A DNA stretch of 64,000 bases from JBHGBM01 sp041946965. Lineage in GTDB: Bacteria; Acidobacteriota; Terriglobia; Bryobacterales; Bryobacteraceae. The notes beneath the pieces were generated by a model. It saw only the letters and a program-made list of their open reading frames with translations. It searched no databases and had not been told where the DNA came from. The position numbers and the translations under genes were made by a program. Position 1 is the first letter of the stretch; each line of letters starts with the position of its first letter. Of this stretch, positions 26,482 to 35,544 are shown one piece after another. The DNA lies in contig JBHGBM010000019.1 of assembly GCA_041946965.1 (NCBI GenBank), forward strand, positions 1 through 64,000, in the 5' to 3' direction.

Positions 26482-28700
26482 TTCTCAACAGCGCACTTGT
26501 CGCCGCGCTCGCGGCCGCCTCCGTGACGGCGGCCCCACGCCTGGAGATAGCCCGGGACGGCACAGCGTTACTGCCCATCCTGGCCGGCAGCGCCAGGGCT
26601 CCGGCCGAGGAGCTTCGCCGGTATCTCGATGCCATTTCCGGCACACGCTTTGAAATGCGCCGGCCGCAACCGGGGGCCCACGGCATCTATGTCGGGCTGG
26701 CCGCCGATTTCCCCTGGCTCCGTGTCGATGGCGCGCTGGGTCCGGAAGGGTATCTCATCCGAAGCCAGGGGCGGGACCTGCTGCTGATAGCCCGGACGGC
26801 GCTTGGCGCGCAGCATGCCGTTTCCGCATTCCTCGAATCCCTGGGTTGCCGCTGGTTTTTTCCGGGCAAGGTGTGGGAAGTCATCCCGCGGCTGGATACC
26901 GTCTCCGGCGCCTGGGATTTGCACGGCGAGCCCACATTCAAGATCCAGCGCCGCATCTGGTACGGGTTCGGCGCCGAGCCGCGCTGTCTGCGCGACTACG
27001 AGGACTGGACCCGCCACAACCGCATGGGCGGACCCCTACAGGTCTCGATAGCCCACACGTGGTACGGGCTCGACCCGAAAGCCGATTTCGAAAAGCACCC
27101 CGAGTGGTTTGCCCTGGTGGACGGCGCGCGCAAGCCGGCGAAGCCATGCTACACCCATCCGGAGGTCGTTCAGCGCGCCGCCGGATACGCGCTTGAACAG
27201 GCGGCCCGGGGCGCCGAGATGGTCTCGCTCACCCCGCCCGACGGCCTCGGATATTGCGAGTGCCCGCGCTGCATGGCGTCACTGCGCGGCGCGGCGCCCT
27301 ACCGGGAAATGGGAACGCTCTTCGCGCGCCTGCCCGATGGCGCCGTGTTGAGCCAGGTGTCGGAAACGGTTTTCCAGTTCGTAAACCAGGTGGCCGCGGC
27401 GGTCGCCGGCAAGTATCCGCGCACGCTCCTGGGCTGCCTCACCTACAGCGCTTACTCGCACCCGCCCTCGTTCAAACTGCACCCCAACGTCTTTGTCCAG
27501 ACCACCACCGCGTTCCGCCGTACTCACCTGACGCTCGATCAGCAGCTCGATGCGCTGAAGGGCTTGGGAGCGCGCCTCGGCATCCGCGAGTATTACAGCG
27601 TGTTCCAGTGGGATTGGGATTTTCCCAGCCCGGGCAAGATGACGCCCCGCAAACTCACCGAAGACCTTCGATACTTCGCCGCGAAAGGCGTGGCTTCGAT
27701 CAACGCCGAGGCCTCCAATAACTGGGCGGCGCGCGGTTTGGGCTACTACGTGGCGTCGAAGCTGATGTGGGACGTGAACGCCGATGCCAACGCCCTCGCG
27801 CGCGATTTCTACGACAAGGCGTTCGGTCCGGCGGCCGGGCCTATGGAGAGGTATTTCAGCCGCTGGTACGGGCCGGCCCCGGAAGATGCAGCCGCCAAGG
27901 ACGAACTCGCCGCCGGCGCCCTGCCCGCGGGCGGCGAACTGACGGACAAGAACCTCGCCGCGGCCTATCGCGATCTGGACGAGGCCGCCGGTCTCGTGCG
28001 GAACCGGCCCGATTGCCTGGCGCGTGTCGATCACCTCCGCATGTACGCCCACTACCTCTTTCTCAGGCGCAGGCTCGATCAGGCCGCCCGAACCGGAAAC
28101 CGGGAGGCGGTGCTCGCGGCCATACGCGAAGAGACGCGCTTCGCCGGCCGGCTCACCTTCACCAACATGGTGCACGCGCGGCCGCTGATGGGACGGGAGT
28201 TCGTCCGCCGCTTCAAGAAGCATGAGACGGCGTTGGCTTCGCTTCCCGAAGCGGAGAAGGCCGGCTGGCGGCAAATCGGCGAGCCGCCCACGCGCGAGGA
28301 GTTGGAACGGATCTGGGCGGACGACAAGAAGGCGCTCGGCCTGGACCGCTACCCTCTGCCTTACCCGCCGCAACTGCCCGGAGGCGAGACGGTGGTGACG
28401 GACCGCTCGCCGCTGTTCCTGAGGCCGCCCGCCAGCCTGCGGCCGGGCGTCTCCATCGCCAGGACCCCGCCCGGCGTCGATTTCATGTATTACCCCGGGC
28501 AGGACCATTCTGCGCACACACCCGAGGACCGGCAAGACCGAGATCGTCGCCGCGCAACCGGCGCCCAAGAATTCCATCCCCGCCGGCTTTCTCGATCCCG
28601 CGCGCCTGATCTTCTACGGCGGGACGGCGCCCGGGCCGGACGGCGCCCAACAGGACCGTGCAGTTTCTGGCTTACGACGTCGCGAATCGCAAGATCCTGA
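26478..28700 (+). CDS. DUF4838 domain protein (third of three), C-terminal end out of frame
   Basis: A 740-residue frame. It has a short leader, CRWFFPGKVWEVIP, HPEWFALV, CYTHPEV and the CxCxxC motif GYCECPRCMAS, so the core is intact to about residue 630. From about residue 675 (after FMYYPGQD) the translation becomes Arg-rich and unlike its neighbours. The natural continuation lies in the other two forward frames, see the next entry. Either two indels have removed the true C-terminus or these are sequence errors. The gene overlaps the preceding one by four bases. Confidence 0.82.
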   Translation: MILNSALVAALAAASVTAAPRLEIARDGTALLPILAGSARAPAEELRRYLDAISGTRFEMRRPQPGAHGIYVGLAADFPWLRVDGALGPEGYLIRSQGRDLLLIARTALGAQHAVSAFLESLGCRWFFPGKVWEVIPRLDTVSGAWDLHGEPTFKIQRRIWYGFGAEPRCLRDYEDWTRHNRMGGPLQVSIAHTWYGLDPKADFEKHPEWFALVDGARKPAKPCYTHPEVVQRAAGYALEQAARGAEMVSLTPPDGLGYCECPRCMASLRGAAPYREMGTLFARLPDGAVLSQVSETVFQFVNQVAAAVAGKYPRTLLGCLTYSAYSHPPSFKLHPNVFVQTTTAFRRTHLTLDQQLDALKGLGARLGIREYYSVFQWDWDFPSPGKMTPRKLTEDLRYFAAKGVASINAEASNNWAARGLGYYVASKLMWDVNADANALARDFYDKAFGPAAGPMERYFSRWYGPAPEDAAAKDELAAGALPAGGELTDKNLAAAYRDLDEAAGLVRNRPDCLARVDHLRMYAHYLFLRRRLDQAARTGNREAVLAAIREETRFAGRLTFTNMVHARPLMGREFVRRFKKHETALASLPEAEKAGWRQIGEPPTREELERIWADDKKALGLDRYPLPYPPQLPGGETVVTDRSPLFLRPPASLRPGVSIARTPPGVDFMYYPGQDHSAHTPEDRQDRDRRRATGAQEFHPRRLSRSRAPDLLRRDGARAGRRPTGPCSFWLTTSRIARS

Positions 28701-28790
28701 AGGTGGCCGACGGGGGATTCCAGCGCTGCGCGATCTATTGGGACGGTAAGATGTACGACCCGCTTACCAATGAAATTACTCGCAGCGTGA
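28504..28790 (+). pseudogene. frame-shifted C-terminal continuation of the third DUF4838 gene
   Basis: From 28504 the frame +1 relative to the gene reads TILRTHPRTGKTEIVAAQPA and then IPAGFLDPARLIFYGGTAPG. From about 28652 a further +1 shift gives TVQFLAYDVANRKILKVADG, then RCAIYWDGKMYDPLTNEI. These join naturally after FMYYPGQD and resemble a WD40/TolB-like propeller blade series. The junctions lie near a CCCCGGG run at 28493-28499 and near GGCGCCCAACAGG around 28640. Homology appears to fade near 28790. Two shifts in the same direction within 150 bases suggest decay, but assembly errors are possible. Confidence 0.6.
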
Positions 28791-28855
28791 GACCCTCTGC
28801 ATTACCTGGAACGGCACATCCCGGCTTCGGAACGGGAATCGCGGGCACGCGCGGC

Positions 28856-28884
28856 TTGACGCGATCGGATTTCAGCACTACCCT
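28856..28884 (+). promoter_or_regulatory. promoter for the GYD-domain gene
   Basis: TTGACG (28856-28861, five of six to consensus) is followed after 17 bases by TACCCT (28879-28884, a weaker -10). A strong ribosome site GGAGGAGG (28893-28900) lies just downstream, giving a leader of about 17 bases before ATG 28908. This separates the GYD gene from the decayed end of the DUF4838 operon. Confidence 0.5.
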
Positions 28885-28907
28885 TGCACCGTGGAGGAGG
28901 GCTGCCC

Positions 28908-29228
28908 ATGCCCAAGTACTTGATCCAAGCCAAGTATACCCCTGAGGCAATTCAGGGCCTCATCAGGGATTCCGCCTCGGGCCGCAGGTCCGATGTGCAG
29001 GCGGCCGTAAGGGCCCTCGGGGGAAAAGTCGAGGCGTTCTACTATGCGTTTGGCGACGACGATGTCGTCGTTATCCTGGATCTGCCCGACAATATCGCGG
29101 CAGCGGCTCTGGCCCTGACCATTTCGGGCGCCCGCGCAGTGCAGATCCGGACGACACCTCTGCTCACGGTCGAGGAGGTGGATCAGGCCCTCGAAGTGAA
29201 GATCCACTACCGTGCGCCCGGTGAATAG
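28908..29228 (+). CDS. GYD domain-containing protein
   Basis: A 106-residue cytosolic protein covering the whole GYD family domain: it opens MPKYLIQAKYTPEAIQGL, has the motif AFYYAFGDDDVVVILDLPD (about 44-62) and ends with VDQALEVKIHYRAPGE. GYD is a ferredoxin-like small-protein family related to dimeric alpha-beta barrels; a role is not established. The start at 28908 has GGAGGAGG eight bases upstream and matches the family; an upstream in-frame ATG (28884) falls inside the predicted promoter. Confidence 0.92.
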   Translation: MPKYLIQAKYTPEAIQGLIRDSASGRRSDVQAAVRALGGKVEAFYYAFGDDDVVVILDLPDNIAAAALALTISGARAVQIRTTPLLTVEEVDQALEVKIHYRAPGE

Positions 29229-29324
29229 CTGAAGAGGGAATCGCGCACGCTCGCGGTGTCTCCGAAGTCCGCGGCATGATTCCAGGGCTGTGGGGCGGCC
29301 AATTTTGTTGCGGCCGGCTTGGAC

Positions 29325-29359
29325 CCGCTCGAAAGCGGATCCGCGGGCTGAAAGCCCGC
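29325..29359. repeat. two adjacent small hairpins, possible dispersed repeat
   Basis: CCGCT-CGAA-AGCGG (29325-29338) is followed by GCGGGCT-GAA-AGCCCGC (29343-29359), then CCCCACTATGGCGGGG. The stretch lies in the 243-base gap between the convergent GYD and receptor genes, which holds no coding sequence I can recognise. The arrangement resembles REP-like intergenic palindromes; it could also act as a bidirectional transcript end. I saw no second copy in this window. Confidence 0.4.
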
Positions 29360-29471
29360 CCCACTATGGCGGGGCAACTCATGCAATGCCGCTCTGGTCC
29401 TGTTCCTTTCTCGCTTCAGGCTGGCGGGCTCGGAATCGGGCGCCAGCGTCAGGGAGCATCGCGCGCAACGG

Positions 29472-32400
29472 CTACCACAAGAACTTCAAGCCTAACTGCA
29501 CGGCACGCCCGCTTCCCGCGCCGGTGATCTGTCCAAATCGGGGATTAGCCAACTGCGCCACGGGGTTGCTGAAATTCACCTGGTTGAACAGGTTCGAGAA
29601 ATCCGCGCGCAACTGGACCCGGGTCCCTTCCGTCAAGTTGACATCCTTGAGGAGCGCGGCGTCGGTGCTTACGCTTGCGGGTCCGGAGAACATTCCCCTT
29701 GCCGCCGTGCCATACGTGCCCGTCGCCGGCATGGCGAAGGCGCCCCTGTTGAAGAACTGCGTGATCATGTCCGTGCGCGAAGAGTGATCGCGCTCGATTT
29801 GTCCCACGATGTTCGGATGGTAAGAGCCCTGGCACGTGGTGCCGTCCAGCGCCGTGTTTTGACCTGTGGTCGCGGTGACCGGGCTGCCGCTCTGCACCGA
29901 AGTGATTCCGGAGACGCTCCAGCCTCCCAGCAACCGGCCAAGCAGGCCCTTTTGTTTTACATGAACCGGCGGCGTGTAAATGCCGCTCGCTACAAAAGCG
30001 TGGCGCCGGTCCCAGTCGCCGCGCCCCTTGCTGGCGCGAATGTCATACGGGTTGGCCACGCACCCGCCCAGGCTGATTGTCGAGCTTGAATCAAGCGCTT
30101 TGGAGAGCGTGTAGTTGGCCGACAACTGAAGCCCTTTTGAGAACCGCTTATTGGCTTCGAACTGGGCGGCGTGGTAGGAACTCGTAAACGGGTTGTCGAG
30201 ATAGTAGCCCTGGGGACCATAGACACCCGGAGCGAACGGCACGCGTGAGTCGGCATTGCCTTCGGTGGACCGCGGTCGTCCCTGCGCGTCCGTGCCGGGG
30301 ATGTAAATGGCCGCATTGAACGGACGGTACGCGAGAAGCTTTATGCCTGTCTTGCCAATGTAAGCTCCCGACACCATCCAGTCGCGGCCAATCTGACGCT
30401 GAATAGTGAAATTCCACGAGTTGATGTAAGTGGTCTTCAGGTTGGGATTCTGGACGCTGAACAAGCCGTTTATGGGGTACGTGAACGTAAATGCGCCCGG
30501 ATCTATGAACGCGGGAGGGGCCTGGGCGCCCACGCTGCTGAACGGATTCACCAGACGCCCGCCGGTAAAGGCCCGGCGCCCGCCGGCAAAGGGCTGATTC
30601 TCCTGCGCGATGGAATCGGTGTTGATGGTGTCATAGAAGACGCCAAACGCTCCCCGGACGGCCGTTCGTCCATCGCCGAAGACGTCCCAGGCAAAACCCA
30701 CGCGCGGCGCAAAGTTATTCTTGTCGGCGTGATAAAGACCTCGCGGGAGGTCGCCGGGAAACAGCATTCCTACGGGGGCTTTGGGGAACCGGGTGGAGCG
30801 CACCGAAGAATCGGGGATCACCGCGACGATGGCGTCGTACTTGTCCACCCAGGGAGTCGGCAATTCGTAGCGCAGGCCGATGTTGAGAGTCAGGCGCGAA
30901 CTGACTTTCCAGTCGTCCTGCACGTAACCGACATAAAAGTTGCCGAGGCCGTCGTTGTTGCGCACCCCGTTCGTGACCGTCAACTGCTGGTAAGCTCCGA
31001 GCAGAAAATCGGCCAGGGAATCGCCTCGCGCCGCCGACCCGCCGCCGGTTCGCTGGCCGTTGAACGTGAACGCCGGCGGCCCGAGAAATGCCTGAAAGAA
31101 AGACAGATCCATGTACTCGCCACCCGCCTTGATGGTGTGACGGTTTCTTATCCACGTGAAATTGTCCTGAACCTGATAGGTATTCGATACGAACTTGGTC
31201 GGTCCCCCGGACGCCAGCGTGATGCGGCCGGTCACGGTGAATTGCGGGCTGCCGCCGTTTGTGTACACGGGCATCTCGCGTATGTCGAGTTCCTGCGGCG
31301 TTCTCGTCACCAGAGGGGTATCGAGGGAGAAGGAACGCGTGAAGCCGAGCGTCAACTGGTTGAGCTTGGACGGCGAGATCGTCCAAACGTGGTTCAGTCC
31401 CAGATTCTGCGCGCGCGGCTGCCGCTGACGCCCCGTCCATCCGGGTATGTTCGAACCGTATGCCAGGCCCTGTTCGCTCAGGGTGTTTTGGTTCAGATAG
31501 TAGTGCACAAACAGGTTCTGACTGCCGGTAAGATTCAAGTCGTGCCGGAACATCACCAATTCAGCGTTCCGGATGGCGGGAGCGACCGCCTGGATGGAAC
31601 CGCGCTCAACCGCCGGCACGAATTCCAGCAGCTTTCGCGCGGCCGGATCGATGAGGGAGCCGGGGATGCGGTTCCCCGGGAATGGAGTGTTGTCCGCGGG
31701 GTTTACAAGTTGACGGCTCGTGAGTCCCGAAAAGTCCCCGCTGGCTTCAGCCCGCGTGGGCGGAAACGCGGTCGTCTCGGCCGCCTGACGCCGGTCCTTG
31801 GTCCCCTCGTAGGATCCGAAGATGAAGGCCCTGTTGCGTTTGATCGGACCACCCGCCGCCGCGCCATACTGGTTTTGAATCAACTGCGGACGCGCCGTCT
31901 GGAAAAAGCTCCGCGCGTTCAGGTTGTCGTTTCGGTGGAACTCCCACAGGGTGCCGTGAAACTGGTTGGTGCCCTGCCGGCTGACGACGGTGACATTGGC
32001 GCCGGCATTCCTCCCGGTTTCGGCTGAAAACGCGCTGGTCTGGATTCGGAACTCTTGAACGGCGTCCGGCGGCGGAACGTTCAGCCCGGTGTTGCGCGAA
32101 GGATTGTTGAAATAGGTTCCGTTGAACCGGTTGTAGTTCATATTGGCGCGGCCACCGTTGACGTTCATCCGAGGTCCACCGCGAGCATCGGTGATGTCGC
32201 TGTTATCCGGCGCTGACACTCCCAGAACCCCCGGAAGCGTGGCCGCCAGCCGCATCACGTTTCGACCGTTGAGGGGGAGATCGACCAGCCGCCGGTCCTC
32301 GATGGAAGCGGCTGTCTGCGATGATCGCGTATCGACGAGCGCGGATTCGGCCGAAACCTCCACGCTTTCGTTGAGTTGACCGAGTTGCAGAATGATGTCG

Positions 32401-32693
32401 GCGCGCAGGTTTTCATCCACGCGCAGAAATACGCCGCTATTCCTGTATCGCCTGAAGCCGGCGGATTCGGCCTCAATACTATAGGAGCCGGAAACCAGCC
32501 CCAGGATCTGGTAAAACCCGGTCGATCCGGTGGTCGTCTCCCGGATGCTTCCCGTACCCTCATTCGTGATGGTCACCTTCGAATCGGCCACCACCGCGCC
32601 GCTTGGGTCCTTCACGTAGCCGCTGATGTTCCCGTTCGTCTGTCCCCAGAGCGGGGCGCAAAGCAACAGCGCGCGTACCAGGCGAGATTTCAT
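29472..32693 (-). CDS. Oar-like TonB-dependent receptor
   Basis: A 1073-residue receptor with signal peptide MKSRLVRALLLCAPLWGQ, a carboxypeptidase-regulatory domain (SGYVKDPSGAVVADSKVTIT), a plug containing LPLNGRNVMRLAATLPGVLG and a barrel ending GLKFLW. GGAGG lies about eleven bases before the ATG. Base composition appears slightly less GC-rich than neighbouring receptors, which I note only by eye. It is divergent from the truncated oxidoreductase and CocE hydrolase. Ligand unknown. Confidence 0.92.
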   Translation of the reverse strand: MKSRLVRALLLCAPLWGQTNGNISGYVKDPSGAVVADSKVTITNEGTGSIRETTTGSTGFYQILGLVSGSYSIEAESAGFRRYRNSGVFLRVDENLRADIILQLGQLNESVEVSAESALVDTRSSQTAASIEDRRLVDLPLNGRNVMRLAATLPGVLGVSAPDNSDITDARGGPRMNVNGGRANMNYNRFNGTYFNNPSRNTGLNVPPPDAVQEFRIQTSAFSAETGRNAGANVTVVSRQGTNQFHGTLWEFHRNDNLNARSFFQTARPQLIQNQYGAAAGGPIKRNRAFIFGSYEGTKDRRQAAETTAFPPTRAEASGDFSGLTSRQLVNPADNTPFPGNRIPGSLIDPAARKLLEFVPAVERGSIQAVAPAIRNAELVMFRHDLNLTGSQNLFVHYYLNQNTLSEQGLAYGSNIPGWTGRQRQPRAQNLGLNHVWTISPSKLNQLTLGFTRSFSLDTPLVTRTPQELDIREMPVYTNGGSPQFTVTGRITLASGGPTKFVSNTYQVQDNFTWIRNRHTIKAGGEYMDLSFFQAFLGPPAFTFNGQRTGGGSAARGDSLADFLLGAYQQLTVTNGVRNNDGLGNFYVGYVQDDWKVSSRLTLNIGLRYELPTPWVDKYDAIVAVIPDSSVRSTRFPKAPVGMLFPGDLPRGLYHADKNNFAPRVGFAWDVFGDGRTAVRGAFGVFYDTINTDSIAQENQPFAGGRRAFTGGRLVNPFSSVGAQAPPAFIDPGAFTFTYPINGLFSVQNPNLKTTYINSWNFTIQRQIGRDWMVSGAYIGKTGIKLLAYRPFNAAIYIPGTDAQGRPRSTEGNADSRVPFAPGVYGPQGYYLDNPFTSSYHAAQFEANKRFSKGLQLSANYTLSKALDSSSTISLGGCVANPYDIRASKGRGDWDRRHAFVASGIYTPPVHVKQKGLLGRLLGGWSVSGITSVQSGSPVTATTGQNTALDGTTCQGSYHPNIVGQIERDHSSRTDMITQFFNRGAFAMPATGTYGTAARGMFSGPASVSTDAALLKDVNLTEGTRVQLRADFSNLFNQVNFSNPVAQLANPRFGQITGAGSGRAVQLGLKFLW

Positions 32694-32724
32694 GGTTTAT
32701 GCCTCCAGACAACGGATTGGTACA

Positions 32725-32730
32725 AGTATA
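32725..32730 (-). promoter_or_regulatory. possible -10 box for the receptor at 29472-32693
   Basis: TATACT on the minus strand, 31 bases before the ATG, matches the -10 consensus at five of six positions. The nearest -35-like hexamer (TTGCCT) is 19 bases away, longer than ideal. The leader would contain the GGAGG ribosome site. Confidence 0.32.
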
Positions 32731-32873
32731 CCGAAGAGATTGGCGAGGAAGGCAACAGCAGCTTCTCCCGGCATGAATAGAGGCGCCCGGTGGCGCCAGG
32801 AGGCCGTCGAGTAAGTCGTAAAATGGAAATCCAGGCCAGGGGCCGGGGTCAGAAACGTGATCGGAGAGTAGAC

Positions 32874-33599
32874 GTGCAAACACCCCGGAGTTTTGCGGGT
32901 ACGGGCCTCGCGGCGGCTCTTTGCGCCGGAGAGTTGCGGAACCTGAATCCGCGCGCCAAAGGCGCCAACGAGAAGATCGCGCTGGCGCTCATCGGCGGCC
33001 ACAACCAGGGCAACGGAGTCGCGTTGCGGGCCATCGAGCGGGGTGCGGATATCAAAACCATCTGCGACATCGATGACGCCGTGTGCGCCAAGTTCGCCGG
33101 AGCCGCCGTGGCGAAACAGAAGAGCAGACCCCTCGCGGTGAGGGACTTTCGCCGCGTGTTGGACGACAAAGCCATAAACGGCGTCATCATCGCCGCGCCC
33201 GAGCACTGGCACATCCACATGGCGCTCCTCGCCTGCCGGGCCGGAAAAGACGCATATGTTGAGAAACCCCTGTCCCAGACCATACGGGAAGGCCAACTGA
33301 TCCGGGACGCCGCCAGAAAGTACAACCGCGTTGTGCAGGTGGGCATACATCGGCGCAGCGCGGAGCACAACCGCGGCGCCATGGAATACATCGCGTCCGG
33401 GAGGCCCGGAGAAGAAAGTCGTTGCGGGCAAGGGACAGGTGCTCAAGCAGGCAAGACCGCCCGCATCAGCACGACGCTCCGTCACCTGGGCGCCGCCATC
33501 GACTTCGACCTGAAAACCGGGACATTCCCCGGCAACGCGCGGGCGAATGCGATGCTCACGAAGGAATACCGTAAAGGATATGAGTTGCCGAAAGTGTAG
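32874..33599 (+). pseudogene. Gfo/Idh/MocA oxidoreductase with large internal deletion
   Basis: The reading frame carries the N-terminal Rossmann part of a Gfo/Idh/MocA sugar oxidoreductase: IALALIGGHNQGNGVALRAI, then APEHWHIHMALLA and YVEKPLSQT. After NRGAMEYIASG (about 33399) it jumps to a low-complexity joint and then to the family's far C-terminus (TLRHLGAAIDFDL and ARANAMLTKEYRKGYELP). Family members are about 400-450 residues; this one is about 241, so roughly 200 residues, most of the substrate domain, are missing. GTG at 32874 with GGAGAG upstream is the likely start, giving a partial Tat-like leader. Probably non-functional. It overlaps the next gene by 20 bases. Confidence 0.72.
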
Positions 33600-35469
33600 C
33601 GCCGCGGCTTCCCTCCTGGTTTTCACGCTGGGATGGGCCCGCGCGGAATCCGCGGAGTACGGCATCGCCGTGTCGCGCAAGGTCATGGTTCCGATGCGCG
33701 ACGGCGTGCGGTTGAGCACGGACATCTACCTGCCCGCGCGGAACGGCACCCCGGCGGCGGGCAAGTTTCCCGCGATCGTCGAGCGCACGCCCTACGGCGC
33801 CGGGAAGGCCGAGCCGTGGGCGAACTATTTCGTGCCCAAAGGATACGTCGCGGTCGCGCAGGACGTGCGCGGCCGCTTCGGCTCCCAGGGCCGCTGGTTC
33901 CCGTTGCGGGACGACGTCAACGACGGCTACGACCTGGCGCAGTGGATCGGCCGGCAGCCCTGGTCGAACGGCAGGATCGGCACGGTGGGCACATCCTACG
34001 CCGGCGGCACGCAGCACGCCATGGCCATCGGCGGCGCCCCGCATCTGGCGGCCATGGTCCCGACCGATGCCATGTCCAACCCGGGCCGGTATGGCGTGCG
34101 CCACAACGGTGCGTTCGAGTTGCGCTTTTTCAACTGGATCTTCCTGTTCGGCAACAGTCCGAGCGGCGGCTACAGCCCGCCCGGAGCGCTGTTCTACCCC
34201 GCGCCGGACCCGGAGACGCGCGCCGTGCTGGCTTCGCTCGGCCGGCAGGTGGTGGAGTATGTCAAAGCGCTGCCCCTGCGGCGGGGCACGTCGCCCTTGC
34301 GCCTCGCGCCGGAGTACGAGGACTGGCTGATTGAAGCCATGAGCCACGGCGATTACGACCGCTTCTGGAAGGACTGCGGCGTGGACGTCGCCAGCCACGT
34401 CGCGGAATACAAGGACATCCCTGTCTACCACGTGAGCGGCTGGTACGACTCCTGGGGCACGCCGGTGGCCAACATCAATTACCCGCTGCTGGCGAAGGCC
34501 AAGAAGAGCCCGCAGCGGTTGATCATGGGCCCCTGGACGCACGGCGGCCAGACCTCGAGCTTTGCTGGCGAGGCGGAGTTCGGCCCCACGGCCGCGATCG
34601 ACTTCAACGCGCTGCGCCTCCGCTGGTTCGAACGCTGGCTGAAAGGCGTCGAGAACGGCGTGGAGCGCGAAGCCCCGGTGCGCATTTTCGTGATGGGAGG
34701 CGGCGACGCGCACAAGACCGCTGAGGGCCGTGTGTTCGTGGGCGGCTCCTGGCGGGATGAGCGGGAGTGGCCGCCGGCGCGCTCCAAGCCCACTCCGTTC
34801 TATCTGAACGCGGGCGGCCGCCTGACCGAATCCACGCCCGCCGCGGCGCCTCCCACGAAATACCTCTTCGATCCGCGCGAACCGGCGCCCACCATCGGCG
34901 GCAACGTCTCCTCCGAGGGAGTGCTGATGCCGCGCGGCGCCATGGACCAGCGCTGCCGCAAGAATCTCTGGTCCTGCAAGGATGAGCGGCCGCTCTCGGC
35001 GCGCAATGACGTGCTGGTGTTCCAGACCGAGCCGCTGGCAAAGCCCGTGGAGGTCACCGGGCGCCTGATCGTCAAGCTGTGGATCTCATCGAGCGCGCCG
35101 GACACGGATTTCACCGCCAAGCTCATCGACGTGTATCCGCCCAACCGGGATTTTCCCGCGGGAATCGACCTGAACGTGGCGGACAGCATTGTACGCGCGC
35201 GCTATCGCGAATCGCTCGAGAAAGCGGTGATGATGACGCCCGGCCAGGTCTACCCGGTGACCATCGAGATGTACCCCACGTCGCTGGTGTTCGCCAAGGG
35301 GCACCGCATCCGCCTGGACATATCCAGCAGCAACTTCCCGCGGTTCGACGTGAACCCGAACACGGGCGAGCCGTTGAACGACAACCGCGGCTGGAGCGTC
35401 GCGGAGAACGCGGTCTATCACGATCCTGGCCGCCCCTCGCACATCCTGCTGCCCATCATGCCGCAGTAA
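33580..35469 (+). CDS. CocE/NonD-family alpha/beta hydrolase (Xaa-Pro peptidase-like)
   Basis: A 629-residue secreted hydrolase with leader MSCRKCSAAASLLVFTLGWA. The nucleophile is S139 in GTSYAG, and the likely catalytic Asp and His are D290 (VSGWYDSWG) and H321 (GPWTHGG), completing the triad of the X-Pro dipeptidyl-peptidase/CocE family. The C-terminal third is the family's jelly-roll domain with IDVYPPN and RLDISSSNFPRFDVN. It cleaves an acyl ester or amide bond; the substrate is unknown. The start at 33580 lies inside the end of the deleted oxidoreductase; an in-frame ATG at 33547 would add 11 residues. AAAGGA lies only one base before 33580. Confidence 0.92.
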   Translation: MSCRKCSAAASLLVFTLGWARAESAEYGIAVSRKVMVPMRDGVRLSTDIYLPARNGTPAAGKFPAIVERTPYGAGKAEPWANYFVPKGYVAVAQDVRGRFGSQGRWFPLRDDVNDGYDLAQWIGRQPWSNGRIGTVGTSYAGGTQHAMAIGGAPHLAAMVPTDAMSNPGRYGVRHNGAFELRFFNWIFLFGNSPSGGYSPPGALFYPAPDPETRAVLASLGRQVVEYVKALPLRRGTSPLRLAPEYEDWLIEAMSHGDYDRFWKDCGVDVASHVAEYKDIPVYHVSGWYDSWGTPVANINYPLLAKAKKSPQRLIMGPWTHGGQTSSFAGEAEFGPTAAIDFNALRLRWFERWLKGVENGVEREAPVRIFVMGGGDAHKTAEGRVFVGGSWRDEREWPPARSKPTPFYLNAGGRLTESTPAAAPPTKYLFDPREPAPTIGGNVSSEGVLMPRGAMDQRCRKNLWSCKDERPLSARNDVLVFQTEPLAKPVEVTGRLIVKLWISSSAPDTDFTAKLIDVYPPNRDFPAGIDLNVADSIVRARYRESLEKAVMMTPGQVYPVTIEMYPTSLVFAKGHRIRLDISSSNFPRFDVNPNTGEPLNDNRGWSVAENAVYHDPGRPSHILLPIMPQ

Positions 35470-35544
35470 CAGGAGGATGCTTTCCGTTCGCCGAGCTCGT
35501 CAAGGAGCGCGCCGCCAAAGGCTTCACCAACATCCTGGAAGGCG

